A stretch of DNA of 64,000 bases from Sphingomonas pituitosa NBRC 102491 (GCF_001598435.1 NZ_BCYY01000006.1:62001-126000); one strand, 5' to 3'. Positions 38,606-47,994 are shown, counted from the first letter of the stretch. Notes: generated from the letters alone by a model not told the origin. Translations and numbers: made by a program.

Positions 38606-39241
38606 TCAGGCGAAGCGCACCGTCACCCGGCTACGCTGGCGAAGTGCCGCGCCCAACAGGCCGAAGCCCAGCACCATCATCGCCCAGCTCGCCGGCTCCG
38701 GCACCGCCGACAGCGAGGCGCTGAACGCGGCCGAGGCGTCGCTGTCGTTGGTGAAGATCAGTTCGCCCGCGCTGGTCGCGAATGTCGTGCCGAAATTGAG
38801 GAAATCGATCGGAGCGTTGGATGCCGACACGATTCCCGTCTTGAGGTCGTAGCCCAGCAGGCCGGCGTCGCGCACGTCGATCAGGTCGTTGCCGAACGGC
38901 GCCGCCTCGGTGAAGCCGACCAGCGCGCGCTGCCCGCTGCCGCTGCCCAGCGTCACGCTGAAGGCGTTGAACAGCATCGCGAAGGTGCCCGACACGCCGT
39001 TCACGGTGAACGACAGCGTCGCCGGCGCCGAATTGTAGAGGCTCGGCCGGAAATCGGGCCGGGGCTGGAACACGGAGTCCGTGTCGGTCGCCAGCGAGAG
39101 CGTATAGTCGCTCAGGGCAAAAGCCTGCCCGTTGAGCACGCCGCTGATCTTGCCGGAAAAGCTGTAAAGGATCGGTGCGGCCTGTGCGGCGCTGCCCATC
39201 GTCAAGGCGCCGAGTGTCGCCACCAGAAATGCCATCCGCAT
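38606..39241 (-). CDS. PEP-CTERM sorting-domain protein
   Basis: Exported protein of 211 residues with a signal peptide (cleavage after AQA, about residue 21). The mature part is beta-rich and low in charge. The C terminus has the exact PEPxxWA-type sorting motif VPEPASWAMMVLG, a hydrophobic helix and basic tail (RQRSRVTVRFA), recognised by an exosortase. Such proteins end up at the surface or in exopolysaccharide. I prefer ATG 39241, which has GAGGGG 7 bases upstream, over ATG 39256. Confidence 0.85.
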   Translation of the reverse strand: MRMAFLVATLGALTMGSAAQAAPILYSFSGKISGVLNGQAFALSDYTLSLATDTDSVFQPRPDFRPSLYNSAPATLSFTVNGVSGTFAMLFNAFSVTLGSGSGQRALVGFTEAAPFGNDLIDVRDAGLLGYDLKTGIVSASNAPIDFLNFGTTFATSAGELIFTNDSDASAAFSASLSAVPEPASWAMMVLGFGLLGAALRQRSRVTVRFA

Positions 39242-39450
39242 CCAATTTCCCCTCATCCCAGGCCCGACTTGCTTCGTTCTGAAGAAGTGCCGTCACCGCC
39301 GACAGGAAATGAAGCAAAGACTCGGAAATTACTAGCTTTTTCTTGCCCTACAACATCAGCGGCGTGATCGCGGGAACGCGGTTGCGGCGTCCGTATTCCG
39401 TCCGCATGGCGCACACTCGCGCGCAGACGGTTTCCTGCTAGACGGCACCC

Positions 39451-39948
39451 ATGAAGCGCCCGTTCCGTCTCGCCTCGCTCCCGGCAGCCCTGCTGCTCGC
39501 GTCCGCCGCACCTGCGCCGGGCCTGTATACCCCCGCGCCCGGCAGCGCCGAGCGCGGCGCCATCGTCAAGGTGCTGCACCATGGCGATGATCGCCCGGCA
39601 GCGCGCTTCACCTTCCGCACCTTCCGCGTGCTCCACAAGGGCCCGCGCGCGATCGCCTATGTCCAGGGCAGCGGCGAGGTCGGCGACTTCGAGGCACTGC
39701 TCGAGCAACGCGGGGCCGGCCCCTGGCGCAAGGTCTGGGGCGTGAGCGACGGCGGCAGCGACAGCTGCGAAGCGGGCGCGCGCCATTATGGCTGGGCCGT
39801 CCGCCTGATCCAGGGCTATGGCCTCGCCCCCGACACGCTGATTCCCGGCATTACCGCCACCGCGCGAGATCTAGCGCGCATGGCGAAGACCGAGCCCGAG
39901 CTGCAATGCGTCGGCGATCTCGACGGCGGCCCCGACGGGGCGGACTGA
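39451..39948 (+). CDS. Hypothetical secreted protein
   Basis: A 165-residue protein with a signal peptide (LASLPAALLLASAAPAPG). The mature part has no family that I recognise. It includes SYNC-like beta segments and three conserved-looking Cys/Gly pairs (SDSCEAGARHYGWAVRL and LQCVGDLDGGPDGAD) that could form a disulphide. It is followed within 2 bases by the 36-residue ORF and then the DNA glycosylase gene, all on the plus strand, so the three may form one transcript. Confidence 0.6.
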   Translation: MKRPFRLASLPAALLLASAAPAPGLYTPAPGSAERGAIVKVLHHGDDRPAARFTFRTFRVLHKGPRAIAYVQGSGEVGDFEALLEQRGAGPWRKVWGVSDGGSDSCEAGARHYGWAVRLIQGYGLAPDTLIPGITATARDLARMAKTEPELQCVGDLDGGPDGAD

Positions 39949-39950
39949 CC

Positions 39951-40061
39951 ATGCGCCATGTCCCGCGCACCGATTCCGGACCGCTGGAGGCGCAAGCGAT
40001 CCGCGCGCTGCTGGTCGCCGCACGCGAAGAACGCCGCCAGGCGCCCTGGCTCGAAGACTGA
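39951..40061 (+). CDS. Possible 36-residue small protein
   Basis: The ATG at 39951, 2 bases after the preceding stop, opens MRHVPRTDSGPLEAQAIRAL and ends with ERRQAPWLED, then TGA at 40059. Its position between two tightly spaced plus-strand genes and its regular composition support a real small CDS. The sequence resembles no family that I know. It could also be the remains of a larger reading frame. Confidence is low because length alone does not separate it from chance. Confidence 0.35.
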   Translation: MRHVPRTDSGPLEAQAIRALLVAAREERRQAPWLED

Positions 40062-40076
40062 GGGAGCGCGTCGCCG

Positions 40077-40595
40077 ATGCCCGAACGCAAGCACAGCTTC
40101 CCGCCCGTGGTGGCGCCCGATACGCGCCTGCTGGTGCTCGGCTCGTTGCCGGGCGAGCGCTCGCTCGCGGCGGCGCGCTATTATGCACACCCGCAAAACC
40201 AGTTCTGGCAGCTCATTTCCCCCGCCACAGGGCGCGATCTCGTGCCGCTCGCCTATGCCGAGCGGCTGGAGGCGCTGCGCGCTGCGCGCATCGGCCTGTG
40301 GGACGTCGTCGCCAGCGCCACCCGGCCGGGAAGCACCGACGCCGCACTGCGCGACATCGAGGCGCACGACATCGCCGCGCTCGCCGCCGCGCTGCCGGAA
40401 CTGCGCGCGATCGCCTTCAACGGCGCTACCGCCCTGCGGCACGGCCTGCGCAATCTGGGCGAGGCGGCCGCGCGCTACACCATCCTCGGCCTGCCTTCAT
40501 CCAGTCCGCTGCATACCATCGGCCTGGCCGCCAAGGCCCCGAAATGGGCCGAACTTTCGGCCTTTTCGCGGCCCGGAGGCGGTGATAACGCTTAG
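40077..40595 (+). CDS. DNA-deoxyinosine (hypoxanthine) glycosylase
   Basis: UDG superfamily enzyme (family 6, hypoxanthine-DNA glycosylase) that removes deaminated adenine from DNA. The active-site block VLGSLPGERSLAAARYYAHP with QNQFWQLI and the later LPSSSPLHTI (equivalent to the HPS loop) are both present. Length 172 residues is typical. The protein has no zinc or iron-sulphur Cys cluster. It follows the small 36-residue ORF by 15 bases. Confidence 0.88.
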   Translation: MPERKHSFPPVVAPDTRLLVLGSLPGERSLAAARYYAHPQNQFWQLISPATGRDLVPLAYAERLEALRAARIGLWDVVASATRPGSTDAALRDIEAHDIAALAAALPELRAIAFNGATALRHGLRNLGEAAARYTILGLPSSSPLHTIGLAAKAPKWAELSAFSRPGGGDNA

Positions 40596-40701
40596 CAATA
40601 GCGCCCGCAGCCGCAATTGTTTCGCAATAGACTGATAGTCAGTAGCAATACGGAGTGGCCGCGGGGACAGGCGAGGCATAGCCCATTCATCGACCTTTGC
40701 C

Positions 40702-42024
40702 ATGCTGAACCGCCGTAGCGCCCTCTTCCGCCCCAGCGGCCAGGCCCCCGATGCGGCTGGGGAGGATGCGCCACCCTATCGCTTTCTCGAACTGCTCGCG
40801 GTCAGCGCCAGCGATCTGCTCCAGGCCGGGGATCTCGCACCCGCGCTGGACCGCATCTTCGGGCTGATCCGCAGCGAAGTCGAGCTCGACGTCTTCTTCC
40901 ACTATGCCTTTGACGGCCAGGGACTGGACCTCAACGCCTGGGCCGGCATCACCCCCGAACAGGTCGTCGACTGGCAGCATGTTCCGCTGGGCATCGCCAT
41001 TTGCGGCGGCGTCGCGGAAAGCCTGACACCGATGATCGCCCGTGACATCCAGCAGTCGGACGACCCCCGCCTCGCCTATGCGCGTGACATGGGGCTGGAC
41101 GCCTGCTTCTGCACGCCGCTGCTCCACAAGGACGCGCTGCTCGGCACGCTCGCCTTCGGCCGGCGCGGCCGCGCCGGCTTCAGCGACGCCGAGATCCAGT
41201 TCCTCCAGACGCTGGCGAGCTATGTCACCCTCGCCAAGCATCGCATCGGCGTCGACCAGGAACTGCGCAACCGGCTCCAGGAACGCGATCGCATGCTCGC
41301 CGAGCGGGTGACGATCGAGCGCCAGATGCTCGAGCTCACCCGCGCCAGCGCGCTCGGCTCGATCGCCGCGACGGTCGCGCATGAACTGAACCAGCCGCTC
41401 TCCGCCGCTGCCAACTACATGGCGGCCATCCGCCTGTCTCCGGACAGTGACGAGAGGACCCGCGACCTCAGCGGCGCTGCCGAGCAGCAGTTGCAGCGGG
41501 CCGGCGAGATCATCCGCCGCATTCGCCGCATGGTGCGCCATGACGATCTGGTGCTGGAAACACGCTCGGTCGCCACCAGCATCGAGGAGGCGCTCCACCT
41601 CGTCCGCGCTGCCGCGCCGATGCTGTTGCCGCCGGTGACGATCCGCGTGGCGCCCGAGGCGCAATACGCCCGGTTCGACAATGTCCAGATCGTCCAGGTG
41701 CTGGCCAACCTGCTGCGCAACGCCGGCGAAGCCTGCCAGCACCGTGCCGGCACGACCATTCTCGTCACCGCCGAGAGACAGGATCCGGCGGAAGTCACCG
41801 TCCGGGTAATTGACAACGGCCCGGGCGTCGCGCCCGAGCAGCGCCATATCCTGTTCCAGCCCGGGCTGGGCAATGGCCGGTGCGACACCGGCGGCGGGCT
41901 CGGCCTGGGGCTCGCCATCTCCCATCACCTGATCGAAGGCCATAGCGGCCGGATCTGGGCCGAGGAGACGCCCGGCGGCGGTGCTACCTTTGCCTTCACG
42001 ATCCCGGGGGCGCAAGCGGCGTAG
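40702..42024 (+). CDS. GAF-domain sensor histidine kinase (soluble)
   Basis: Cytoplasmic histidine kinase of 440 residues. Residues 30-180 form a GAF domain (FHYAFDGQGLDLNAWAGI, then ARDMGLDACFCTPLL). Next are a coiled linker (EQ/LQERDRML) and an H box ATVAHELNQPLSAAANYM, in which His227 is the phosphorylation site. The C-terminal HATPase domain has NLLRNAGEAC (N box), DNGPGVAPE (G1) and GGGLGLGLAISHHL (G2). Two Cys in the GAF domain (about 135 and 137) could bind a chromophore or sense redox. No response regulator is next to it, so the output is unknown. It is convergent with the SulP gene. Confidence 0.88.
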   Translation: MLNRRSALFRPSGQAPDAAGEDAPPYRFLELLAVSASDLLQAGDLAPALDRIFGLIRSEVELDVFFHYAFDGQGLDLNAWAGITPEQVVDWQHVPLGIAICGGVAESLTPMIARDIQQSDDPRLAYARDMGLDACFCTPLLHKDALLGTLAFGRRGRAGFSDAEIQFLQTLASYVTLAKHRIGVDQELRNRLQERDRMLAERVTIERQMLELTRASALGSIAATVAHELNQPLSAAANYMAAIRLSPDSDERTRDLSGAAEQQLQRAGEIIRRIRRMVRHDDLVLETRSVATSIEEALHLVRAAAPMLLPPVTIRVAPEAQYARFDNVQIVQVLANLLRNAGEACQHRAGTTILVTAERQDPAEVTVRVIDNGPGVAPEQRHILFQPGLGNGRCDTGGGLGLGLAISHHLIEGHSGRIWAEETPGGGATFAFTIPGAQAA

Positions 42025-42051
42025 CGCGGCGGCGTTCCCGGCCGCTGGGGT

Positions 42052-43548
42052 TCAATGGGGTGCGAACCCCATTTCGACGCCGGTCTTGTCGTGAAGCGCA
42101 AAGCGATCGACGATGTCGGCACTGGCGCGGTTGTACCCGATGACTTCCACCATGCGGCCGTCGCGGCGGAGCCTGGCGACGATCTTGTCGAGCGCACCCA
42201 CCCCGGAAATGTCCCAGAAGTGCGCGGCCGAGACGTCGATCTGCACCGCGCGCGCCTGGTCTTCGGCCTGGAACGCCCGCGTGAATCGATCGACGGAGGC
42301 GAAGAATATCTCGCCGGTCACCCGATAGATCGCGCGCGTGCCGTCGTCCGAGAGGATGCGCTCCACCGCGAACATGCGCTGCACCTTGCCTGCGAAGAAG
42401 ATCCCGGAGAGCAGGACGCCCGCCAGCACGCCGAGCGACAGGTCATGCGTCGCCACGACGACCGTGACGGTGGTCAGCATCACCACCGACGACGGCAGCG
42501 GGTGGCGGCGCAGATTGGGGATCGAGTTCCAGCTGAACGTGCCGATCGAGACCATGATCATCACCGCGACGAGCGCCGGCATCGGCACCCGCCCGACAAA
42601 GGGGCCCAGCACCGCGAGGAGGAACAGCAGGAAGGCGCCCGCCACGAACGTCGAAAGCCGGCCGCGGCCGCCCGAGGTGACGTTGATGACGGACTGCCCG
42701 ATCATCGCACAGCCGCCCATTCCGCCGAACAGCGCCGCCACGATGTTCGCGCCGCCCTGTCCTGCGCATTCCCGGCGCTTGTCGCTGTCCGTATCCGTCA
42801 TGTCGTCGACGATCCGGGCGGTGAGCAGCGACTCCAGCAGCCCGACCGCCGCCATCGTCATCGCATAGGGAAAGATGATCCGCAGCGTCTCCAGGGTCAG
42901 CGGAACGTGCGGCAGGGTGAGGCTTGGCAATCCCTCCGGCAGCTTGCCCATGTCGCCCACTACATGCACCGGCAGCCCCGCGAAGATGCTGATTCCGCTC
43001 AGGATCACGATCGCGACCAGCGGCGACGGCACCGCCCTGGTGATGCGCGGCAGGCCGTAGATGATCGCCAGCCCGCCAGCCACCATGGCATAGGTCTGCC
43101 AGCCCACCCCGACGAACTGGGGCAGCTGGGCAAGGAAGATGAGGATCGCAAGGGCGTTGACGAACCCGGTGATCACCGAGCGCGAGACGAACTGCATGAC
43201 CAGATCGAGCCGCAGCAGCCCGGCCGCGATCTGGATCACGCCCATCAGGATGGTCGCGGCAAAGAGATAGTCGACGCCGTGTTCGCGAACCAGCGGCACG
43301 ACGACGACCGCCACCGCGGCGGTCGCGGCCGAGACCATGCCCGGCCGGCCGCCGATCAAGGCGATCGTCATGGCGATCGCGACCGAGGCATAGAGCCCGA
43401 CGCGGGGATCGACGCCGGCAATGAGCGAGAAGCCGATCGCCTCGGGGATCAGCGCCAGCGCGACGACGATCCCGGCAAGAACATCCCGGCGGGCGACAAC
43501 ACCGTCCGTGAACCACTGACGGCGGTAGGCAGCAAAATTGAAGGTCAT
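42052..43548 (-). CDS. SulP family anion transporter with STAS domain
   Basis: Polytopic SLC26/SulP transporter of 498 residues: a family signature near the N terminus ([20 protein letters not shown] and [11 protein letters not shown]), 10-12 membrane helices, and a C-terminal STAS domain from about residue 400 ([15 protein letters not shown] and [22 protein letters not shown] block). The substrate (sulphate, bicarbonate or another anion) cannot be told from sequence; no carbonic anhydrase gene is next to it. The ATG at 43548 fits better than the upstream ORF start at 43593. Confidence 0.9.
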   Translation of the reverse strand: MTFNFAAYRRQWFTDGVVARRDVLAGIVVALALIPEAIGFSLIAGVDPRVGLYASVAIAMTIALIGGRPGMVSAATAAVAVVVVPLVREHGVDYLFAATILMGVIQIAAGLLRLDLVMQFVSRSVITGFVNALAILIFLAQLPQFVGVGWQTYAMVAGGLAIIYGLPRITRAVPSPLVAIVILSGISIFAGLPVHVVGDMGKLPEGLPSLTLPHVPLTLETLRIIFPYAMTMAAVGLLESLLTARIVDDMTDTDSDKRRECAGQGGANIVAALFGGMGGCAMIGQSVINVTSGGRGRLSTFVAGAFLLFLLAVLGPFVGRVPMPALVAVMIMVSIGTFSWNSIPNLRRHPLPSSVVMLTTVTVVVATHDLSLGVLAGVLLSGIFFAGKVQRMFAVERILSDDGTRAIYRVTGEIFFASVDRFTRAFQAEDQARAVQIDVSAAHFWDISGVGALDKIVARLRRDGRMVEVIGYNRASADIVDRFALHDKTGVEMGFAPH

Positions 43549-43752
43549 TGATTTTCCACAACAGGGCACGTGGCGCGGATGCGCGCCTTGCAATTGGGTG
43601 CGTGTTGTTGTCCGGCGGATCGGCGGCCGGAATAGCCACCCGGAGTTTCACCGGGTCCTTGCGAATGGGCGCCGCATACGCGCTTTGCCGCGCACAGGCA
43701 ACCTGCCGCGCCGGCCGCCGGCCGCCCGCGTCACCGAATGTGCTGTGAGCCC

Positions 43753-44262
43753 CTAGTCCGCGCTGCTGTTGTTGCCGCCGTCATACGGCACCGCGAGCGC
43801 TTCGTTGTACATCTCGCGGTGGACCTGCTCGACGGTCATCGGATGCGCGCAGCCCTTCAGGATATTCGCGCCGATCCGCACGTCCGCGGCAAGGTTCGCG
43901 CCCTCGGCGCACGCGGCGGGGCGCAGCGTGATGGTCACGGCGGCGCCCTCGGGCGTCTGGGTGGGGTAGGTCGCCGCGCCCTGCGCGAGCCGCGGGGATA
44001 CCGGGTAGAAGGGCACCTGCTTGGCGCCCTCCTGCTGGAAGAGGATGCGGCCCGGCGCCAGGTCGAGCGCCCAGTCGCGCCCCTCGACCGGGCGGATCTG
44101 CAGCGGGGTGGAGAGGTCCACGCCGCCCAGCATCGGCCCGGGCGGCACCGCGGCATTGGCCGGATCCTCGGCGGCATTCTCGGTCGGCGCGCCACCGCAG
44201 GCCGCGAGCAGTGCCAGCGGCATCAGGGTCCAGCCTCGCGTCCAGCAGATCCTCGGCTTCAT
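43753..44262 (-). CDS. COG3650-like lipoprotein
   Basis: Lipoprotein of 169 residues with a lipobox LLAACGG near residue 22. After a polar Pro/Asn-rich stretch the mature part contains two conserved-looking blocks: GRDWALDLAPGRILFQQEG and EGAAVTITLRPAACAEGAN, the latter with the Cys that pairs with Cys in ILKGCAHPMT. This pattern is seen in the COG3650 family of putative lipoproteins of unknown function. The start at ATG 44262 has AGGAGAG upstream. Confidence 0.7.
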   Translation of the reverse strand: MKPRICWTRGWTLMPLALLAACGGAPTENAAEDPANAAVPPGPMLGGVDLSTPLQIRPVEGRDWALDLAPGRILFQQEGAKQVPFYPVSPRLAQGAATYPTQTPEGAAVTITLRPAACAEGANLAADVRIGANILKGCAHPMTVEQVHREMYNEALAVPYDGGNNSSAD

Positions 44263-44478
44263 GCGCACTCTCCTCGGCTCTCCCTGCGCAGTCGGGCGCA
44301 TCGGGTCAAGCACGGTAAACGTCCCCTTTCCGATCGCCCCTGCAACCTCCACGACTGTTGCGCGTGTCCGATAGCGCGCAACATTGCGTCTGTTCCGTTG
44401 CGGCGCACCATTTCGTGTGACTCTGTTACCCGTTTTCGCTTGACGATGATTACCGCCTAAGGAAAAGCACGCTACGCT

Positions 44479-44868
44479 ATGAAAAACCCCTCCCCGATCG
44501 CATTTTCCGCCGCGGCGCTGCTTTCGCTCGCCGCTTGCAACAACAAGCCCGAGGTGGTCGACAGCCGCGCGCCGGATCCCATGGCTTCGCAGCTTGCGAA
44601 CGCCGCGCCGGTAGAAACGCCGCCGACGATCGAAAGCTCGGTGAGCTTCCGCTGCCAGCCGGGCAACACCCTGCTGTTCGTCGACTTCTTCAAGGAAGGC
44701 AAAATGGCCTCGCTGCGCGAGAAGAAGGATTCGATGAAGTCGGTCCTGCTCCGCGCACCGGAAGCCGGCCAGCCCTACACGGCCGAAGGCGGCTACAAGA
44801 TCGAAGGCAATGCCAAGGCAGCCAAGATCACCCTCGGCAACGGATCGGTCCACACCTGCAAGGCGTAA
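44479..44868 (+). CDS. MliC-like lysozyme-inhibitor lipoprotein
   Basis: Small lipoprotein of 129 residues: signal peptide with lipobox SLAACNN (Cys20), a polar linker (residues 21-55), then a compact beta domain. The domain has Cys59 in VSFRCQPGNTLLFVDFF and a C-terminal HTCKA, which should be disulphide-linked, as in the MliC family of periplasmic inhibitors of C-type lysozyme. The family assignment rests on this pattern and length and is fairly, not fully, sure. A clear terminator follows. Confidence 0.65.
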   Translation: MKNPSPIAFSAAALLSLAACNNKPEVVDSRAPDPMASQLANAAPVETPPTIESSVSFRCQPGNTLLFVDFFKEGKMASLREKKDSMKSVLLRAPEAGQPYTAEGGYKIEGNAKAAKITLGNGSVHTCKA

Positions 44869-44890
44869 GCCTGCATTCCGCTACGAAAAC

Positions 44891-44924
44891 AAAGCCCGGC
44901 GGCTATTTCCGCCGGGCTTTTTTC
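44891..44924 (+). terminator. Rho-independent terminator
   Basis: Stem AAGCCCGGCGG (about 44892-44902) pairs with CCGCCGGGCTT, followed by a run of six or seven T residues, 23 bases after the MliC-like gene. Confidence 0.9.
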
Positions 44925-44953
44925 ATGCCAGCTTGGCCCCGGAGGTAACGCGC

Positions 44954-45688
44954 GTGGCGACGATAGCGGTGTACAGCCTGAAAGGCGGCGTGGGCAAAAC
45001 CACGCTGGCGATCAACCTCGCCTGGGCCTCCGCCACCCGTTCGGCCCGCCGCACGCTGCTGTGGGACCTCGATCCGCAGGCCGCCGCCACCTTCCTGCTC
45101 GGCGGGGACGCGGGCGGCCGGCACCCGGCGCAGGCGATCTTCTCCAAGGACGTCGACGCCGCAAAGCTGATCCGCGCCACGGCGATCGATCGCCTCGCGC
45201 TGCTGCCCGCCGACACCTCGCTCCGCCAGCTCGACCAGTTCTTCCACGCGCTCGACAAGAAGAAGCGGCTGAGCAGGCTGCTCGGGGACCTGGCACAGGA
45301 TTTCGATCGCATCCTGCTCGATTGTCCGCCGGGCCTTACCGAGACCAGCGAGCAGGTGATGCGCGCGGCGGACCTGATCGTCGTGCCGGTCGCGCCCTCC
45401 CCGCTCTCCCAGCGCGCCTTCGCGGAGGTCGCCGCGCACCTCGTCCAGCGCGGCGCCAAGGTGCCGTTGATGCCGGTCCACACCATGGTCGATCGCCGCC
45501 GCAAGCTCCATGTCGAGGCGGTGGCCAGGCACCCGGACTGGCCGGTGATCCCGATGGCCAGCATCGTCGAAGCCGTGGCGGTGCGCCGGGCGCCGGTGGG
45601 CGCCTTCGCCCCGCGCAGCACCGGCGCGCGGGCATTCAATGCGTTGTGGCAGGCGATCGAGCAGACCCTTGCCGGGCGCGCCCGGTAA
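44954..45688 (+). CDS. Orphan ParA-like ATPase
   Basis: Deviant Walker-A P-loop ATPase of the ParA/MinD family, 244 residues. The P-loop is VYSLKGGVGKTTLAINLAW, and the ATP sensor LLWDLDPQAAATFLLGG and the Walker-B LLDCPPGLTETSEQVM are intact. It starts at GTG 44954 with a strong GGAGGT 7 bases upstream. There is no ParB gene or parS site next to it, so chromosome partition is unlikely; orphan ParA proteins place other cargo. It ends at 45688 sharing one base with aat (TAATG), so they may be co-translated. Confidence 0.8.
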   Translation: MATIAVYSLKGGVGKTTLAINLAWASATRSARRTLLWDLDPQAAATFLLGGDAGGRHPAQAIFSKDVDAAKLIRATAIDRLALLPADTSLRQLDQFFHALDKKKRLSRLLGDLAQDFDRILLDCPPGLTETSEQVMRAADLIVVPVAPSPLSQRAFAEVAAHLVQRGAKVPLMPVHTMVDRRRKLHVEAVARHPDWPVIPMASIVEAVAVRRAPVGAFAPRSTGARAFNALWQAIEQTLAGRAR

Positions 45689-46425
45689 TGGTCGGGCATC
45701 GCCGACAGCCGCCCAAGGAGCTCGACCCCGCGCTGGTCCTGCGCGCCTATGCCATGGGCGTGTTCCCGATGGCCGACGCCCGCGATGCAGGCTCGGTCTA
45801 CTGGGTGGAGCCGAAGCTGCGCGGCGTGCTGCCGCTGGACGGATTCCACCTCTCCCGCTCGCTGCGCAAGGTCGTGGCGTCGGACCGCTTCCAGGTGACC
45901 GTGGATCGCGATTTCCCGGCGATGATCCGGCTATGCGCCGAAGCCGCGCAGGACCGCCCCGACACCTGGATCAACGGCGCGATCGAGCGCGCCTTCATCG
46001 CGCTCCACGATCTGGGCTACGCCCATTCGATCGAATGCTGGGAGGGCGATCGGCTCGCCGGCGGCCTCTACGGCCTCGCGCTGGGCCGCGCGTTCTTCGG
46101 GGAGTCGATGGTCACGCGCGTCCGCGACGCCTCGAAGGTCGCGCTCGCCCATCTCGTCGCGCGGCTGCAGGCCGGCGGCTTTCGCCTGCTCGACTGCCAG
46201 TTCATCACCGATCACCTCGCCTCGCTGGGCGCGATCGAGATCCCGCGGGACGATTATGTCGCGTTGCTGGGCGCGGCGCTCGGCGATTCGACCGGTGCGG
46301 TCTCGTTGCCGCCCTCGGCTTCGGGCGACCTCTTCGCACTGGATGCGCCGGGCGACGCCGCCGGCATCGTATCCGGCCCGGTCTCGCGGAAGGTCATCGC
46401 GCAGCTCTTGGGCCAGACGTCGTAG
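45688..46425 (+). CDS. aat: Leucyl/phenylalanyl-tRNA--protein transferase
   Basis: Enzyme that adds Leu or Phe to proteins with N-terminal Lys or Arg, marking them for ClpAP (N-end rule). The conserved blocks are LVLRAYAMGVFPMADA, VYWVEPKLRGVLPLDGFH, and GGLYGLALGRAFFGESMVTR with the SMF-type core. Length 245 residues. ATG 45688 overlaps the preceding stop by one base. The last 172 bases overlap the convergent DUF2155 gene. Confidence 0.93.
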   Translation: MVGHRRQPPKELDPALVLRAYAMGVFPMADARDAGSVYWVEPKLRGVLPLDGFHLSRSLRKVVASDRFQVTVDRDFPAMIRLCAEAAQDRPDTWINGAIERAFIALHDLGYAHSIECWEGDRLAGGLYGLALGRAFFGESMVTRVRDASKVALAHLVARLQAGGFRLLDCQFITDHLASLGAIEIPRDDYVALLGAALGDSTGAVSLPPSASGDLFALDAPGDAAGIVSGPVSRKVIAQLLGQTS

Positions 46426-46886
46426 ATCGGGTGCTGGACGACGTTGAGCGCGGGCTGTTCCTTGTAGAGCCAGCCGGAGAAGACGCGGTGCCAGCGCTGG
46501 TCCTCGCGGCGCACGTCCATCTGCACGAAGGCGCCGGTCAGCCGGTCCTGCTCCCAGGGCGCCGTGCGTTCGCAGGCGCGCAGACGCACCGTCACCTGGT
46601 CGTCGATCCGCGCGGCCTGGCCGGGCTTGAGCGTGATCTCCCGCTCGACGCCGTTGCGCTTGTTGAGAATGCCCAGCACCGCGACGCGCTCGCGCATCGG
46701 CGTGGCCGCGGCGTCGACGGTCGCGTTGTCGGGTCCGACCGAGACGGTATCGACCCCCTGCGAGTCGCCCGCGCCGGTGATCACCAGCTCGTCGCCGGCA
46801 TTGTCCCCGCCGGCAGCGCCATTGCCGCTCCCGCTACCCGCACAACCGGCCAGCGCGAGCGCGAGCAGCGCCGCCGCAGCCTTCAT
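46254..46886 (-). CDS. DUF2155 lipoprotein
   Basis: Lipoprotein of 210 residues. The signal peptide ends in ALAGC at residue 15. A Gly/Asn/Asp-rich linker follows, then the DUF2155 domain (residues 65-160): VAVLGILNKRNGVEREITLK, then LRACERTAPWEQDRLTGAFV and FSGWLYKEQPALNVVQHPIYDV, with Cys residues that could pair. Its last 50-60 residues (ending SPSAAPSNAT) are disordered and lie antisense to the end of aat. The start (ATG 46886) overlaps the stop of the NDUFA12-like gene by 4 bases. Confidence 0.8.
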   Translation of the reverse strand: MKAAAALLALALAGCAGSGSGNGAAGGDNAGDELVITGAGDSQGVDTVSVGPDNATVDAAATPMRERVAVLGILNKRNGVEREITLKPGQAARIDDQVTVRLRACERTAPWEQDRLTGAFVQMDVRREDQRWHRVFSGWLYKEQPALNVVQHPIYDVWPKSCAMTFRETGPDTMPAASPGASSAKRSPEAEGGNETAPVESPSAAPSNAT

Positions 46887-47275
46887 GCGTCGGGGGTCCA
46901 GGCCTCGTAATCGCCGGTGGCCTTGGCCCGGTGCGCACCCTTTTCGAGCGCGCCCGGCGGGCGATAGGCCAGCTCGGTACCGGTCAGGTTCGGCTCGGCC
47001 GGCTTCTCCCACACCCGCACCGGCGGCAGCGACTCGTCGGGCGCGCCGTCGATCTGGTGCGCAAGCCAGCTGAACCATTCCGGCGGAACGCGGCTGGCGT
47101 CGTTGGATCCCTTGTAGATCACCCAGCGGCGCGGAATGCCGTTGGGATCACGCCCGCCCTCGAAATAGAGGTTACCGAGCGAATCCTCGCCGACGCGCTT
47201 CTTGCCGCGCAGTCCCAAGCGAGTGCCGAACGTGGCGCCGTTCCACCAGGTGAAGATCGGAAAAGGAAGTCCCAT
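46883..47275 (-). CDS. NDUFA12-like complex I accessory subunit
   Basis: Small soluble protein of 130 residues belonging to the NDUFA12/COG3761 family, an accessory subunit of NADH:ubiquinone oxidoreductase found in alphaproteobacteria and mitochondria. Conserved motifs are FTWWNGATFGTRLGLRGKKR, VGEDSLGNLYFEGG, RRWVIYKGSNDASRVPPEW and WFSWLAHQIDGAPDES. The ATG at 47275 is chosen over an upstream start. It is operon-linked with the DUF2155 lipoprotein, as in related genomes. Confidence 0.88.
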   Translation of the reverse strand: MGLPFPIFTWWNGATFGTRLGLRGKKRVGEDSLGNLYFEGGRDPNGIPRRWVIYKGSNDASRVPPEWFSWLAHQIDGAPDESLPPVRVWEKPAEPNLTGTELAYRPPGALEKGAHRAKATGDYEAWTPDA

Positions 47276-47409
47276 GGCTCTGCCCGATACCGCCAAGCGC
47301 GACGCTCGGCAACTCCCATCAAAACCTGTCCGGGAATTCGGCTACGGTAGCCGGCGAGGCGCCGGGGACGAAACCCCCGGGGCCTCGCCGGCGATGCCCG
47401 TAACCACCC

Positions 47410-47994
47410 TCAGAGCGGTCGTTCGACTGCGACGGCCAGCGGCCCCTTCTCGCCGTCGACGATGCGGGCGCGGAGCGGCTGGCCCGGCTCCACTTCCTCG
47501 ACCCCGGCACGCCGCAGCGTCTCCATGTGGACGAAGATGTCCGCGGTATCGCTCGTGCGGACGAGGAAGCCATAGCCCTTGAGGCGGTTGAACCACTTGA
47601 CCGACACCGATTCAAACGGCCCGGCCTCGCCGATCAGCTTCATCCGCTCCACCCGCTCGGTGGGGCGTTTCACCGGCTCCACGGCCGTGGTCAGGTCGAT
47701 CGAGAGGACGGTCTTCGCCTGCAGCCCCCGCTGCCGCTGCACCGCCACGCACTCGACCCGCGCCCCTTCCGGAACGCTGCGCCGGCCATGGTCCTGCAGG
47801 ACCGAGAAATGGATCAGGATGTCCCCCACGCTCGGATCATCGGCGACCATGAACCCGAAGCCACGCGTCACATCGAACCATTTGACGACGCCGCGATAGA
47901 CGCGCTCGTCCATGCCGGAATCGCCCTCGAACTGCACTTCCCCCTCGGACGCGACTAGATAGTGTTCAGACGCCAGCTGTTGCTCAGCACGCAT
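47410..47994 (-). CDS. Double cold-shock-domain protein
   Basis: Protein of 194 residues with two cold-shock (OB-fold) domains. The first, at about residues 33-100, has [18 protein letters not shown] with DILIHFSVL (RNP1/RNP2-like). The second, at about residues 127-190, has [18 protein letters not shown] and [13 protein letters not shown]. Tandem CSD proteins of this kind are common in alphaproteobacteria and probably bind RNA or single-stranded DNA, controlling translation or stability. The ATG at 47994 follows a GGGGGAT ribosome site. An internal ATG at 47913 would lose the short N-terminal tail but keep both domains. Confidence 0.88.
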   Translation of the reverse strand: MRAEQQLASEHYLVASEGEVQFEGDSGMDERVYRGVVKWFDVTRGFGFMVADDPSVGDILIHFSVLQDHGRRSVPEGARVECVAVQRQRGLQAKTVLSIDLTTAVEPVKRPTERVERMKLIGEAGPFESVSVKWFNRLKGYGFLVRTSDTADIFVHMETLRRAGVEEVEPGQPLRARIVDGEKGPLAVAVERPL

